Assembly: GCA_003611955.1 (NCBI GenBank)
Contig: RAZE01000001.1
Coordinates: 372,001 to 436,000, forward strand
Reading direction: 5' to 3'
Origin: a bacterium 1XD8-76
GTDB taxonomy: Bacteria > Bacillota > Clostridia > Lachnospirales > Lachnospiraceae
Length of the DNA stretch: 64,000 bases
In this document: in pieces, positions 33,327-42,265 of the stretch
How positions within the stretch are numbered: position 1 is the stretch's first letter
How the letters are laid out: each line of letters starts with the position of its first letter
Program-made: the position numbers and the translations under genes
Notes under the pieces: model-generated
The model's database searches: none
Told to the model about the DNA's origin: nothing
Seen by the model: the letters and a program-made list of their open reading frames with translations, nothing else

Positions 33327-35426
33327 ATGAAAGAATTAGAAAAAAAATTAAGAAGACAGGATTACCATCAGGCAAAGTTATATCTGTTCTGCAATTTTGT
33401 TTCCCTGATGCTGATCACGGCTTACAGTATTATAATGATGGCGCCCACAGTGCTGGATGTATTGCCGGAGGGCGGGGATTCCAGAAAACAGATGGTGGCG
33501 ATCTTTGCTATGGCGGCGGTGGGGTGCGTGGCGTTTACGATCTATGCCACGGCTCTGTTTTTCCGCAAAAAATCCAGGCAGGTGGGAATTTTAATGGCGC
33601 TGGGCGCATCGAAAAGGCAGCTTGCGCCGATGCTTTACCGGGAGATCCTTGTGCTGGGACTTTTATCCTGTGCATGCGGTGTGGCGGCAGGGTTTCCCTT
33701 TGTGGCGCTCATCTGGAACGGTTTTCGTCTGCTGATCGTGGACAGCGCGGAGATGGCACTGAATATCAGGATGGAATGTCTGAAGATGCCGTCTGCCTTT
33801 CTGGTGCTGGTGATCCTTCTCGCCTGTGTGACGGCAAAGCGATATCTGAAAAGAACGGATATCCTCGATACGATCCAGGAAGAACACAGAAATGAACCGA
33901 TCAAAGAACTGGGAAAGTGGTGCGGGCCGGCGGGCATTGTCATCTTGCTGGCAGGTGCGGTCATGGGATATTATGCACCGGAGATCTATATGAAGCTCAC
34001 GCAGTCGTACGGGGGAGCGTGGCTAAATCTGTTCTATGTGCCGGTATTCATCGGCCTGTATATGATGCTGCTCCACACGGTGGTGCACGGCTGGCATTTT
34101 CGGAAGAAGGCTTTCGGTAAAAATCTGGTGTCCCGCAGCATGATGAAATTTCAGGGAAAACAGACGGTGAATAATCTGCTGGTGTCCACGGTGCTGTTGG
34201 CGGGGGCATGTTTTGCGGCCTTCTATGTGCCGGCGATGGCAGCCGGAAATCTTCTGAATATCAGAAACCGTACCTGTGATTACCTGTACCATTACAGGGC
34301 GGACCAGAGAGTGCCGGGCAGAGAAGAGACGGAAAAACTGGCGTCGGAATACGGAGTATCTTTGAAGGACTGGCATGAGGCTTCCTATCTCTCCCTGGGG
34401 ATGGACGGCATGAAATACAAGGAGGACGGAAACAAATTTTATTATGAGTATGAGGAACTCAAGGAGGAGGGAAAATTTTTTTCGGAGAAAGGTTTCCGGG
34501 AGGTGACCGGGATTACCGTGACAGTGGAACCTGGTACTTACCTTGCCGTCAGCGATAACGACGACAGCGTCTATTCGAGGCAGCTCACCACGGACAGCAC
34601 GCTCCTGACAAATATGGTCACACGAGAAACGCTGGGTATCCGTTTCGGGGGTTATGTATGTTATGATCTTCTGGTGGAGGAGGCCGGGTATTATGTGCTG
34701 AACGATGCGGACTATGAGAAGGCAGCGGAGGGGATCACGGGGGAATGGAGTGGAAAGCTGGCGGTGTTTAACGCGGACGGGGAGGACGACTATCGCTTTG
34801 CGGACAGACTTTTCCGCACGCTGATCTCCTCTTTCGACAAAAGCTGTGAGATGCCGAGTTACTATGACAGGGTACAGAAGATATCGGAGAATGAAAAGGG
34901 GGAGGTATACTGGGGGGATACGGAAGATATGGAAGAGATCAGCTTTGAAAAACCGGACAGTTCGGGATTCAGACAGTTCTGGCGGTATATGCCGAAATTC
35001 CGCATCTTGGATCAAAATGATTTCATACGTACTTATGCGGTGTACCTGATGGTGTTTGTCTTTATCTTCCTGATCTGTATTACGGCGGCCTGTGTGATCA
35101 GTTATACCAGATGCCAGACGATCGCGGTCAATAACCGCTATGTGTTTGACGATTTGAGAAAGCTTGGGGCATCGCCCGCGTTTTTAAAACAGGAAGTAAA
35201 AAGACAATGCCTCACAGTGATCCGCACACCGGCAGTCATCGGGATCTGTATGATGACGCTTCTGTATATGATGATCATGTATGCCAATGACGGAAAGATC
35301 AGCGTAAGTGAGCTGGCTGCGCTGGGAGTCTGCGGCGTATTGATCCTGTTGATCATCCTGTTGCTGTATATGGTCTGCCGCGGGACGGTGAAGGCGTTGG
35401 TGAGGGAGCTGGAGATAGAGGGGTGA
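33327..35426 (+). CDS. ABC transporter permease, BceB/FtsX-like
   Basis: The 699-residue permease starts 1 bp after the ATPase stop (ATG 33327). It has membrane helices near residues 15-40, 55-80, 110-135, 150-170, 200-220 and 228-250, one near 280-300, then a large extracytoplasmic domain (about 300-565), and three C-terminal helices ending near residue 690. That layout is typical of BceB-type transporters that detect and remove bacitracin or lantibiotics bound to lipid II. The specificity is not readable here. GTG 33315 is an alternative start overlapping the ATPase. Confidence 0.87.
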   Translation: MKELEKKLRRQDYHQAKLYLFCNFVSLMLITAYSIIMMAPTVLDVLPEGGDSRKQMVAIFAMAAVGCVAFTIYATALFFRKKSRQVGILMALGASKRQLAPMLYREILVLGLLSCACGVAAGFPFVALIWNGFRLLIVDSAEMALNIRMECLKMPSAFLVLVILLACVTAKRYLKRTDILDTIQEEHRNEPIKELGKWCGPAGIVILLAGAVMGYYAPEIYMKLTQSYGGAWLNLFYVPVFIGLYMMLLHTVVHGWHFRKKAFGKNLVSRSMMKFQGKQTVNNLLVSTVLLAGACFAAFYVPAMAAGNLLNIRNRTCDYLYHYRADQRVPGREETEKLASEYGVSLKDWHEASYLSLGMDGMKYKEDGNKFYYEYEELKEEGKFFSEKGFREVTGITVTVEPGTYLAVSDNDDSVYSRQLTTDSTLLTNMVTRETLGIRFGGYVCYDLLVEEAGYYVLNDADYEKAAEGITGEWSGKLAVFNADGEDDYRFADRLFRTLISSFDKSCEMPSYYDRVQKISENEKGEVYWGDTEDMEEISFEKPDSSGFRQFWRYMPKFRILDQNDFIRTYAVYLMVFVFIFLICITAACVISYTRCQTIAVNNRYVFDDLRKLGASPAFLKQEVKRQCLTVIRTPAVIGICMMTLLYMMIMYANDGKISVSELAALGVCGVLILLIILLLYMVCRGTVKALVRELEIEG

Positions 35427-35452
35427 GGAAGTGCAGGGCAGCAGGCGCCGGC

Positions 35453-35980
35453 CTACTGTACGGCATTGCGCTGTGAGGCGTTGAGTTTTTTCAATATACG
35501 CAGTAACGGGCGGTATAAGACCAAAGTGAGAACAAAATTGCCGCCGCAGTGCAGAAGGTCGAAGGGAATACCCTTTGTCCAGTAGGCGAAAGCCGCTGCC
35601 AATCCGCCGGATATCAGGTAGGGGATGGCGCATAGAGCGCCGAATGACAGACCGAAGGCTCCGGAGACGACTGCCCAGAAGACAGCGGAATCTGTCTTCT
35701 GGAAGGCGAATGTGACCAGGGCGAGAATACTCCAGATGTACAGATAGCTCACCCACCATATATTGAAACCGAAGATGATCCCTTCCAGCAGGACGAAAAC
35801 GTAGATAATCGGAAAAACCCGCTTTTTGTAGACCAGGGTGTAGAGGATGATCAGGGCGGAGACCGGCTCGATATTGGGCAGGAATGACATGCCCAGCTGT
35901 CCCACCAGCAAAATGGCGGCCAGAAGTCCCATTGTCACGAGATCCATTATTTTTTCGGAATGCCTGTTTTGTGCTGTCAT
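35453..35980 (-). CDS. ECF transporter S component, probably for a cobamide
   Basis: This 175-residue, highly hydrophobic protein with about six helices has the look of an ECF-type substrate-binding subunit, including the N-terminal LVTMGLLAAILLVGQLGMSFLPNI segment (read here in parts). It works with a shared EcfAAT module encoded elsewhere. It follows the DUF4430 gene by 27 bp and lies downstream of a cobalamin riboswitch, so vitamin B12 or a precursor is the likely substrate. It converges with the BceB-like permease gene. Confidence 0.75.
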   Translation of the reverse strand: MTAQNRHSEKIMDLVTMGLLAAILLVGQLGMSFLPNIEPVSALIILYTLVYKKRVFPIIYVFVLLEGIIFGFNIWWVSYLYIWSILALVTFAFQKTDSAVFWAVVSGAFGLSFGALCAIPYLISGGLAAAFAYWTKGIPFDLLHCGGNFVLTLVLYRPLLRILKKLNASQRNAVQ

Positions 35981-36007
35981 CTGCTTCCTCTTGTGAGTAT
36001 CGCTGTC

Positions 36008-36415
36008 TTAATATCCGACTGTGAGGGTCAGTTCATATTTGTCGCCGTCGGCGATCGGTGTCTGGTCGGCGGAAGTGTTTAATTTCTTCTGATCTTTTGT
36101 GATACACCACCATTCCTGAAGGGATTCGTCGGCGGTTTCTCCATCGACGGATTGAATGAACATTCCGTAAGCTCCGTCCTCCCCTGTGACAAGTTCCTCG
36201 TCCTTTAAAACTTCACCGAGATATTCCCGATCCGTATGATATGCAAAGGTTTTTGAGCTGTGGTCGCCGTGAATGACCTCCACGGTGATGCTTTTTGCCC
36301 CTTCCGAAACGGGAGCCTTCGTAAACTGGTAAATGCCGAAGAAGACTGCCGCCGCTGCCAGCAGTGCGGCGAAGGAGATAATGATTTTCTTTGTGTTTTT
36401 CTGTTCTGTTTTCAT
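36008..36415 (-). CDS. DUF4430 protein, exported or membrane-anchored, riboswitch-controlled
   Basis: The 135-residue protein has an N-terminal membrane helix or signal (IIISFAALLAAAAVFFGIYQF) followed by an extracytoplasmic DUF4430 domain. That domain includes YLGEVLKDEELVTGEDGAYG and GETADESLQEWWCI, and resembles the C-terminal domain of transcobalamin-type B12 binders. A cobalamin riboswitch upstream and an ECF S component downstream support a cobamide-capture role. The start (ATG complement 36413-36415) is set by GGAGG; an upstream in-frame ATG falls in the riboswitch. Confidence 0.82.
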   Translation of the reverse strand: MKTEQKNTKKIIISFAALLAAAAVFFGIYQFTKAPVSEGAKSITVEVIHGDHSSKTFAYHTDREYLGEVLKDEELVTGEDGAYGMFIQSVDGETADESLQEWWCITKDQKKLNTSADQTPIADGDKYELTLTVGY

Positions 36416-36452
36416 AGGAGTCCTCCATGTTCTGTTTATAAAGGATGGCATG

Positions 36453-36480
36453 AAAAAACTGCCGGGAAGATTCCGGGCAG
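36453..36480 (-). terminator. Riboswitch expression-platform terminator
   Basis: On the minus strand CTGCCCGG and CCCGGCAG form a GC-rich stem (one internal mismatch) over a 6-nt loop, followed by TTTTTT. It lies between the cobalamin aptamer and the DUF4430 ribosome site, consistent with control by transcription termination. Confidence 0.8.
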
Positions 36481-36540
36481 CAAAAAAATATCCTGTGGAT
36501 ATTCTCATCATGCACCATCCCTCGTAATGCATGATCTTAC

Positions 36541-36690
36541 CCGAACAGGCAGGTCTTCTGACTAAGGCATCTTCGCGCAGAACCGCCTTCCCGGTTTCCC
36601 GGTGGCATATCGGCCTGCACTCCACCCATACAGCGGCGTGACCGTGAAGCGTAACTTACTTCCCTATTCTCCCTTGCGGGCACCTGTTCT
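36541..36690 (-). ncRNA. Cobalamin riboswitch aptamer
   Basis: Read on the minus strand, the segment contains the class hallmarks in order: an opening ACAGGTGCCCGCAAGGGAG, AATAGGGAAG, CACGCCGCTGTATGG, GCCACCGGGAAACCGGGAAG, and the B12-box end AGTCAGAAGACCTGCCTGTT. The helix formed by the two ends (ACAGGTGCC with the terminal CCTGCCTGTT) closes the aptamer. Binding of adenosylcobalamin or a related cobamide would turn off the downstream genes. Confidence 0.93.
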
Positions 36691-36697
36691 TTTTGAT

Positions 36698-36726
36698 ATG
36701 ATATATTATTTTAGATGAAAATACAA
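36698..36726 (-). promoter_or_regulatory. Promoter of the cobalamin riboswitch transcript
   Basis: On the minus strand TTGTAT (complement 36721-36726) and TATCAT (complement 36698-36703) are 17 bp apart. The predicted start falls right at the aptamer. Confidence 0.65.
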
Positions 36727-36736
36727 GCCGTTTTCC

Positions 36737-38320
36737 TCACAGATTATCAAATACTGTGGTTTCTTTCTCAAGTTCCCTGACGACTTCCTGATTGACGCTC
36801 ATGCGCTGTGTGATATCTTCCATGTCCCTGACGAGGCTTCTGGTGTTGTCGGCGACGCCGGTGATGCCGGAAGCGCCTTCATCGATGGCATTTGTTATGG
36901 TATTGATGGAATCCGCAATTTCGGACATAGAACTTTTCAGGTTCTGGGTATGATTTTGGAATTCATCCATCGCGCGGCGGATGTAGGCGGCGTCCTCCTT
37001 ATACTGGCTGCCGGAGCGGACAAAAGCCTGAAATTCCGTCAGGACAGACTGGTTTATATAGTCAATCAGATATTGAGCGTTTTCAGCAAGGTTATATACG
37101 GCGGCAGTCACGCCGCTGTTAATGTCCTGGATCCGGCTGGCGGTCTCCTTGCTGGAATGGGCGAGGGAGCTCACCTCCTCGGCGGCCACTGCAAAGCCTT
37201 TTCCGGCGGCGCCGGCATTGGCTGCCTCGATGGAAGCGTTCAGCGAGATCAGCCTGGTTTTGTGGGCGATGGAAAGTATCTCGCCGGTGAGCGTTTCGAT
37301 CTGGTCCACGTTCCTGCTTTTTTCAATGGCGTCATTGAGGGAGCGCAGGATCTCTGCCGCCTTGGCACTGGTGGTCTCTGCGCTGCTCTGGGCGGATTGT
37401 TGCATGGCATCTGCGCGGGTGTTCATCTGAATGGTGTATTCGGTGATCGCGCCGCACTCCTCGGCAATGTCCTGTACATCCAGCGCGATATTTTTGGCGT
37501 TGCTGTTGATGGCGGCTACGTTGCCCGCCACTTCTTTAATGGTTGCGGAGATCTGCCCGGTGAGGGAGGAGAGGTCTTCCGCGCTGTCGCCGGACGCCTG
37601 AGTGCTCTTTAAAACTTCTCCGGTCATATTGTTGATACGTCCGGAACTCTCCCGGATTGTATTCAGAATACTTTTGATCGGGTTCACAACATGGTTGGTG
37701 ATGAGTCTCAGATCCGTAAAGATCAGTGATATGCAGGCGATGACCGCGGCGACCGCGATGATCAGTGAGATAATATATACGACGGTGAGGCGCGTTCTCG
37801 CCCTGGAGGTCTGTTCGCCGATGGAGGTATTTAAGGCGTCGATATCCGTCTGCATGGCGTTGGCGAAGGTGGCCACGTCGCCGTTGGCGAGGGCGTAGGC
37901 ATCCTGCGTTTTATGGCTTGCGCTGGCACAGACGAGGTGGACAAGCGCATGTTTGAAGGAGGAATAATCCGACAGGAGAGAATCGTATTTTGTCTGATCA
38001 TCCGTGATAATATAATCCTCATACTCCGCGAGCATGTTGTCCAGAACGGCTTCCTCCTCTTTGATCTGATTGACGAGGCTTATCATGGTATCGTAATCGG
38101 TTGCGACGATATGGCTCAGAGCCATCTTATGTATATTCATTGAGGACTGGCTGATCTCCGCCAGTCTGCTCTTTCCATCCATATAGTTGTCGGCTATATT
38201 GGCGGCACTTGCATTTACATTGTGGATATTGATAATAGAAAGAATATTGGATAAAAGTGCCACAATGCCCAAAAGAGCAATCGGTATGATCAGGCGCTGC
38301 TTTAAACTGATATCTTTCAT
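36737..38320 (-). CDS. Methyl-accepting chemotaxis protein
   Basis: The 527-residue chemoreceptor has two membrane helices (about 11-31 and 179-202) bounding a helical-bundle sensor domain, a short linker and a cytoplasmic signalling domain. The hairpin tip reads IAHKTRLISLNASIEAANAG followed by GKGFAVAAEEVSSLA, close to the consensus but with several substitutions at the trimer tip. It follows a solute-binding lipoprotein gene by 84 bp on the same strand, suggesting the lipoprotein presents its ligand to this receptor. Confidence 0.93.
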   Translation of the reverse strand: MKDISLKQRLIIPIALLGIVALLSNILSIINIHNVNASAANIADNYMDGKSRLAEISQSSMNIHKMALSHIVATDYDTMISLVNQIKEEEAVLDNMLAEYEDYIITDDQTKYDSLLSDYSSFKHALVHLVCASASHKTQDAYALANGDVATFANAMQTDIDALNTSIGEQTSRARTRLTVVYIISLIIAVAAVIACISLIFTDLRLITNHVVNPIKSILNTIRESSGRINNMTGEVLKSTQASGDSAEDLSSLTGQISATIKEVAGNVAAINSNAKNIALDVQDIAEECGAITEYTIQMNTRADAMQQSAQSSAETTSAKAAEILRSLNDAIEKSRNVDQIETLTGEILSIAHKTRLISLNASIEAANAGAAGKGFAVAAEEVSSLAHSSKETASRIQDINSGVTAAVYNLAENAQYLIDYINQSVLTEFQAFVRSGSQYKEDAAYIRRAMDEFQNHTQNLKSSMSEIADSINTITNAIDEGASGITGVADNTRSLVRDMEDITQRMSVNQEVVRELEKETTVFDNL

Positions 38321-38404
38321 CGTGTTAGACTCCCTTTATTATATTGTGAGTTTGCTGCCCGCCGGCTTACAGCGGGGAAGTGTACAACGCAGATTTCCGG
38401 GGGA

Positions 38405-39646
38405 TTATGGGGCGGTGATGTCCTCGGCCATCTTGTCAAGCCGCTCCTGGAGACTTTTTCCGGAAGGGTTTCCGGAGAGGATATCCGCGGTGAACGTGCT
38501 GACGGGCTCCCAGAAATTTCCGCCGATACGCTGCAGACAGGAGTATTCGGACTGAGCTAACAGCGCGGCGATCGCGGGAGAGTTCTGTACCTCCTCGGAG
38601 GAGGCAGCCTTGATATTGGACGGCCCCTGACCGCGGAGCTCAAAACGGAGTTTTTGATTTTTTTCGTTTGCGATCCACTCAGCCAGTTTGGCGGCCCATT
38701 CTTTATTCTCCGAGTAGGCGTTTACGCCGATCAGTTTATAACCGGAGAAGGATGCCATCTGAACCTGCTTTCCGGCGCAGGTGTAGGAAGGCAGCTTTGA
38801 GGCGCCATAGTTATCGCCCCAGGCCTGTTCCACCGCAACGGCGTTCCAGACGCCGTTGATGCCGGCAATAATGGTATCGTTTTTGATGCCATCCAGAAAT
38901 CCGGCATCGTCGGTGCTGACAAACCCCGGGTGGACCGCCATATTCTGCATCGCTCTCGCCACGTCGATTCCTTTGATGTCCCCTTCTGTGCTGTTCCAGG
39001 TGCAGTAGTTAGTGATTCCGTCATCGTTTAAACCGACCGTGAGTCCGGTGTTGCCGAAGAGAGAATATACATACCATCCCGAAGACCATTCCATAGAAAT
39101 TTTTTTGTCATGTTCAGCGGCGATCTCCAACATTCGGTCGAAGGAAGCGATATCTTTTTCGGAAAAATATTGCTTATTATAGTAGAGAAAATAACCGTTG
39201 TCCGCGGTCAGCGGCCAGGCGTACAATGTATTGTTCACGGATGCCGCAAGGACGGACTCCGGCAGGTTGGAATTTCTGACAGTATCTTCGTTCTCGATCG
39301 GTTCCAGCGCGCCGGCGGCAACGAGAGTGTTCAGCTGGTCGTCCGCGAAGGCAAATACATCGGCACCGTTTTCCAGATCTTCCATCAGCGCATCCGTACA
39401 ATGACTTTCGCTCTGGGGTTCATAGGCAATTTGAAAGTCAGCCTGCCCCTGATATTCGGTCTTAAATCCGTCAATGATCTGGCGCAGCAGCTCTTCGTCC
39501 TCCTCAGCACCCCAGACGGTCAGACTGACGATATCGGAGTCGGAAGTCTGTTTCTCTTCCGAGGGATCAGGACTGTTATTTTGGCATCCGGTCAGGAGCA
39601 ATGCCAGCGAAATTGCCGGAAGCCATATACGATTTTTTTTCATCAT
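38405..39646 (-). CDS. Extracellular solute-binding lipoprotein (family 1)
   Basis: This 413-residue lipoprotein has a signal peptide with lipobox LLLTGC (Cys at about residue 21), then a Ser/Asp-rich linker and a sugar-type periplasmic binding fold. Typical elements are SLTVWGAEEDEELLRQIIDG, the AYEPQSESHCTDALMEDLEN region and YFLYYNKQYFSEKDI. No ABC permease or ATPase lies nearby; instead the downstream gene is a chemoreceptor. It may act in sensing rather than in uptake, or work with a distant transporter. The ligand is probably a carbohydrate by family. Confidence 0.88.
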   Translation of the reverse strand: MMKKNRIWLPAISLALLLTGCQNNSPDPSEEKQTSDSDIVSLTVWGAEEDEELLRQIIDGFKTEYQGQADFQIAYEPQSESHCTDALMEDLENGADVFAFADDQLNTLVAAGALEPIENEDTVRNSNLPESVLAASVNNTLYAWPLTADNGYFLYYNKQYFSEKDIASFDRMLEIAAEHDKKISMEWSSGWYVYSLFGNTGLTVGLNDDGITNYCTWNSTEGDIKGIDVARAMQNMAVHPGFVSTDDAGFLDGIKNDTIIAGINGVWNAVAVEQAWGDNYGASKLPSYTCAGKQVQMASFSGYKLIGVNAYSENKEWAAKLAEWIANEKNQKLRFELRGQGPSNIKAASSEEVQNSPAIAALLAQSEYSCLQRIGGNFWEPVSTFTADILSGNPSGKSLQERLDKMAEDITAP

Positions 39647-39733
39647 AAACGCTCTCCATATTTTGTAGATTTTAACAATTTATCTTAACATTTTTTGAGG
39701 TTTTTTACAATCCTGCGAAAGTAAAAATAACTG

Positions 39734-39771
39734 TTGACAATATGATATCATTTTGATATCATACAAATATC
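39734..39771 (+). promoter_or_regulatory. SPFH operon promoter with overlapping palindromic operators
   Basis: TTGACA (39734-39739) and TATCAT (39757-39762) are 17 bp apart. Two copies of the palindrome TGATATCA (39743-39750 and 39754-39761) lie 11 bp apart, covering the spacer and -10, with a partial third (AAATATCA) just after. Spacing of one helical turn suits a ribbon-helix-helix repressor; the operon's second gene encodes such a protein. Confidence 0.72.
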
Positions 39772-39801
39772 AAAAGAAAGACAACACACAGGAGGTGTCA
39801 C

Positions 39802-40818
39802 ATGGAAGAGAAGATTTTACAGAAAAAGAAAAACGGAATGACAATGCTTATTTTATTTGTACTGCTTTACATCGCAGCGATTGCAGTGATTATTATCGGA
39901 GCACAGAGGGACAGGGGAATACTGATCGCAGTCGGCGTGATCTACGCGGCATTAGGATGGATACCTTTCTGCGGACTGGCGGTATTGAAACCTCAGGAGG
40001 CGGTTGTGCTGACACTGTTCGGAAAATATATCGGCAGCTTAAAGGGAGAAGGCTTTTATTTTGTCAATCCTTTCTGCTCTGCGATAAACCCGGCCGCGGA
40101 AACTAAATTGAATCAGAGCGGGGATGTGAAAGCGAGCGCGGCAAAGCTGATGCAGCTAAATACGATGGAAGGTCTGAATATGAACCGAAAGGGAAATTCC
40201 GTGGATAAAAAGATATCCCTGAAGATCATGACGCTGAACAATAACAGGCAGAAGATCAACGACTGTCTGGGAAATCCCATTGAGATCGGTATCGCTGTCA
40301 TGTGGCGGGTGACGGACACGGCGAAAGCGGTGTTTAATGTGGATAACTACAAGGAATATTTGTCCCTGCAGTGCGACAGTGCCCTGCGCAATATTGTCCG
40401 CATGTACCCCTATGATGTGGCGGAAAATGTGGATACCACGGGGGACGGCATCGCGGATGACGGGAGTCTTCGGGGTTCCAGCGAATTGGTGGCGGAGCGT
40501 ATCCGGCAGGAGATCCAGAACAAGGTCAGCGAGGCAGGTCTGGAAATTATAGAGGCGAGGATTACTTACCTTGCCTATGCGCCGGAGATCGCGGCGGCGA
40601 TGCTGCAGAGACAGCAGGCATCCGCAGTGATCGATGCCAGAAGGTTGATCGTGGATGGAGCTGTGGGCATGGTGGAAATGGCGCTTAACAGTCTGTCCGA
40701 AAAGGAAGTGGTTGAGCTTGACGAGGAGAGAAAAGCAGCGATGGTTTCCAACCTTCTCGTGGTACTTTGCGGAAATAAGGATGCCCAGCCTATCGTAAAT
40801 TCAGGAAGCCTGTATTAA
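39802..40818 (+). CDS. SPFH (band 7) domain membrane protein
   Basis: The 338-residue protein has two hydrophobic segments near the N-terminus (about 14-34 and 40-62), then the SPFH domain beginning GLAVLKPQEAVVLTLFGKYI and a helical C-terminus. SPFH proteins form large membrane assemblies linked to membrane domains or stress, but the specific task is unknown. ATG follows CACAGGAGGTGTCAC. It is the first gene of a three-gene operon with an RHH protein and a CPBP protease. Confidence 0.88.
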   Translation: MEEKILQKKKNGMTMLILFVLLYIAAIAVIIIGAQRDRGILIAVGVIYAALGWIPFCGLAVLKPQEAVVLTLFGKYIGSLKGEGFYFVNPFCSAINPAAETKLNQSGDVKASAAKLMQLNTMEGLNMNRKGNSVDKKISLKIMTLNNNRQKINDCLGNPIEIGIAVMWRVTDTAKAVFNVDNYKEYLSLQCDSALRNIVRMYPYDVAENVDTTGDGIADDGSLRGSSELVAERIRQEIQNKVSEAGLEIIEARITYLAYAPEIAAAMLQRQQASAVIDARRLIVDGAVGMVEMALNSLSEKEVVELDEERKAAMVSNLLVVLCGNKDAQPIVNSGSLY

Positions 40819-40821
40819 CAT

Positions 40822-41025
40822 ATGGCTGATAACAGCAAGAAACAGGTGCCGCTTAGACTGTCCGCAAAATTGTATGACGCCATTGCAGCCTGGGCAGAGG
40901 ATGATTTTCGATCTGTAAATGGTCAGATAGAGTATTTGTTGACAGAGTGCGTGCGCCAGAGAAAGAAAAACGGAAGACCCGTGCCTCATGAACTGGATGT
41001 GCCGCCGGAGTTTGATATCTCATGA
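40822..41025 (+). CDS. Small ribbon-helix-helix (Arc-like) protein
   Basis: The 67-residue protein reads [20 protein letters not shown] followed by [20 protein letters not shown], which is the strand-helix-helix pattern of Arc/MetJ-type DNA-binding proteins. It starts 3 bp after the SPFH stop and its own stop overlaps a possible start of the next gene (ATGA at 41022-41025). It may autoregulate the operon by binding the TGATATCA palindromes over the promoter, which is inference. Alternatively it is a cytoplasmic adaptor. Confidence 0.75.
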   Translation: MADNSKKQVPLRLSAKLYDAIAAWAEDDFRSVNGQIEYLLTECVRQRKKNGRPVPHELDVPPEFDIS

Positions 41026-41066
41026 CTTTCATAGTAAATAAGCGTAGACGAAAGGAAACGGATAAG

Positions 41067-42095
41067 ATGACAGAACAGAGTAAGGCAAAAAAACAATTTA
41101 TTATTTTTCTGCTTATAGCATACGGTGTGACCTGTATAACAGGAATTATGACCTGGTATGGAAGCACTATACCGACAGAGCTCAGTATCTTTCCAAGCGC
41201 CCAAATGTTTTATCCGGCAGCCGGCGTTATGCTGGCGTACCTGCTTACACAGTGGAAGGACGAAAAACTGCCCAAGGCGTTTTACATATGCTTTCTGGCG
41301 GTGACATTTGTGATGATTATCGGCTGTGTGATGGCCCTTGCCGCGCCGGGAGAACCGATTTCTGTAGCCGGGCAGGAACTTTCCAGATGGTCTTTGATCA
41401 GCCAGTATGTGATGATAGTGGGAACGATCCTGTGCTGGATCATGCTGATGATATGCGGAAGAGAACGGCGGGAGGCGTATGGCCTCAGATGGAAAAACTG
41501 GAAAGCCTCTCTCTTCTGTATTCTGGTTTTTTTGGTGCTCTATTTTGGCAGAGGAATTCTCAGTTATGTGCTGGACGGACAGGCGGACATGATAGCGGAG
41601 ATTCTGGGAAATCCCACGGCATTGGGTTATCTGATTGTTATACCGATCAATTTTTTGCTCTCCTGTATGCCCTTTTTCGGGGAAGAATACGGGTGGAGAT
41701 ATTACTTACAGCCTCTGCTCCAGAAAAAGTTCGGTATGAGGCGGGGGGTTTTGCTCCTCGGCATGGTGTGGGGCCTGTGGCATATTTTCCTGGACTTTTT
41801 CTTCTACACGACGCCGGACAGAGGGCTGATCATGACCGTGTCGCAGATCATTACCTGTCTGGGACTGGGCATCTTTTTCGGCTGGGCATACCTGAAGACA
41901 GAAAATATCTGGGTGCCGGTGATCCTTCATTATCTGAATAATAATCTGATCGTGGTGGTTGCCAATGAGTACACCGCGGGTGTGCTGCAGAATCAGGCGG
42001 TAACCTGGGAAATGATTCCGGCGGCGATTCTGCTCAATGGGGTTTTGTTCGGGGTGTTTATTCTGTCTAAAGAATTCCGGAAGAAAGAAGCGTGA
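41067..42095 (+). CDS. CPBP (CAAX/Abi) family intramembrane metalloprotease
   Basis: The 342-residue polytopic membrane protein has the CPBP motifs: GEEYGWRYYL (EExxxR), then GMVWGLWHIFLDFFFY (second His motif) and HYLNNNLIVV (third motif). These proteases cleave within membranes and are often linked to bacteriocin self-immunity or prenyl-protein processing. I favour ATG 41067 because AAAGGAAA precedes it. An in-frame ATG at 41022 that overlaps the RHH stop would add 15 basic residues and is also plausible. Confidence 0.87.
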   Translation: MTEQSKAKKQFIIFLLIAYGVTCITGIMTWYGSTIPTELSIFPSAQMFYPAAGVMLAYLLTQWKDEKLPKAFYICFLAVTFVMIIGCVMALAAPGEPISVAGQELSRWSLISQYVMIVGTILCWIMLMICGRERREAYGLRWKNWKASLFCILVFLVLYFGRGILSYVLDGQADMIAEILGNPTALGYLIVIPINFLLSCMPFFGEEYGWRYYLQPLLQKKFGMRRGVLLLGMVWGLWHIFLDFFFYTTPDRGLIMTVSQIITCLGLGIFFGWAYLKTENIWVPVILHYLNNNLIVVVANEYTAGVLQNQAVTWEMIPAAILLNGVLFGVFILSKEFRKKEA

Positions 42096-42265
42096 AAATT
42101 TTCGCAAAGCCGCCGTAGGCAGGTTCAAATAACCCCCTTTTCGGAATTGTGTACTCACAGTAATTTAGGAAATCAACAAGGGATATATTTGTTTCTATTT
42201 TAAACAAAGATCCAATAACTATACGCGAAAACTCAATTGTTCCAAAAATTTTTGTGTACAAATAA

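Noticed and set aside
34023..35015. A 330-codon minus-strand frame inside the BceB-like permease
   Set aside because: It is antisense to a clear permease gene, with arginine- and histidine-rich shadow composition and no ribosome site.
42067..42261. A 64-codon minus-strand frame after the CPBP gene
   Set aside because: It overlaps the end of the protease gene, lacks a ribosome site and lies in decayed DNA.
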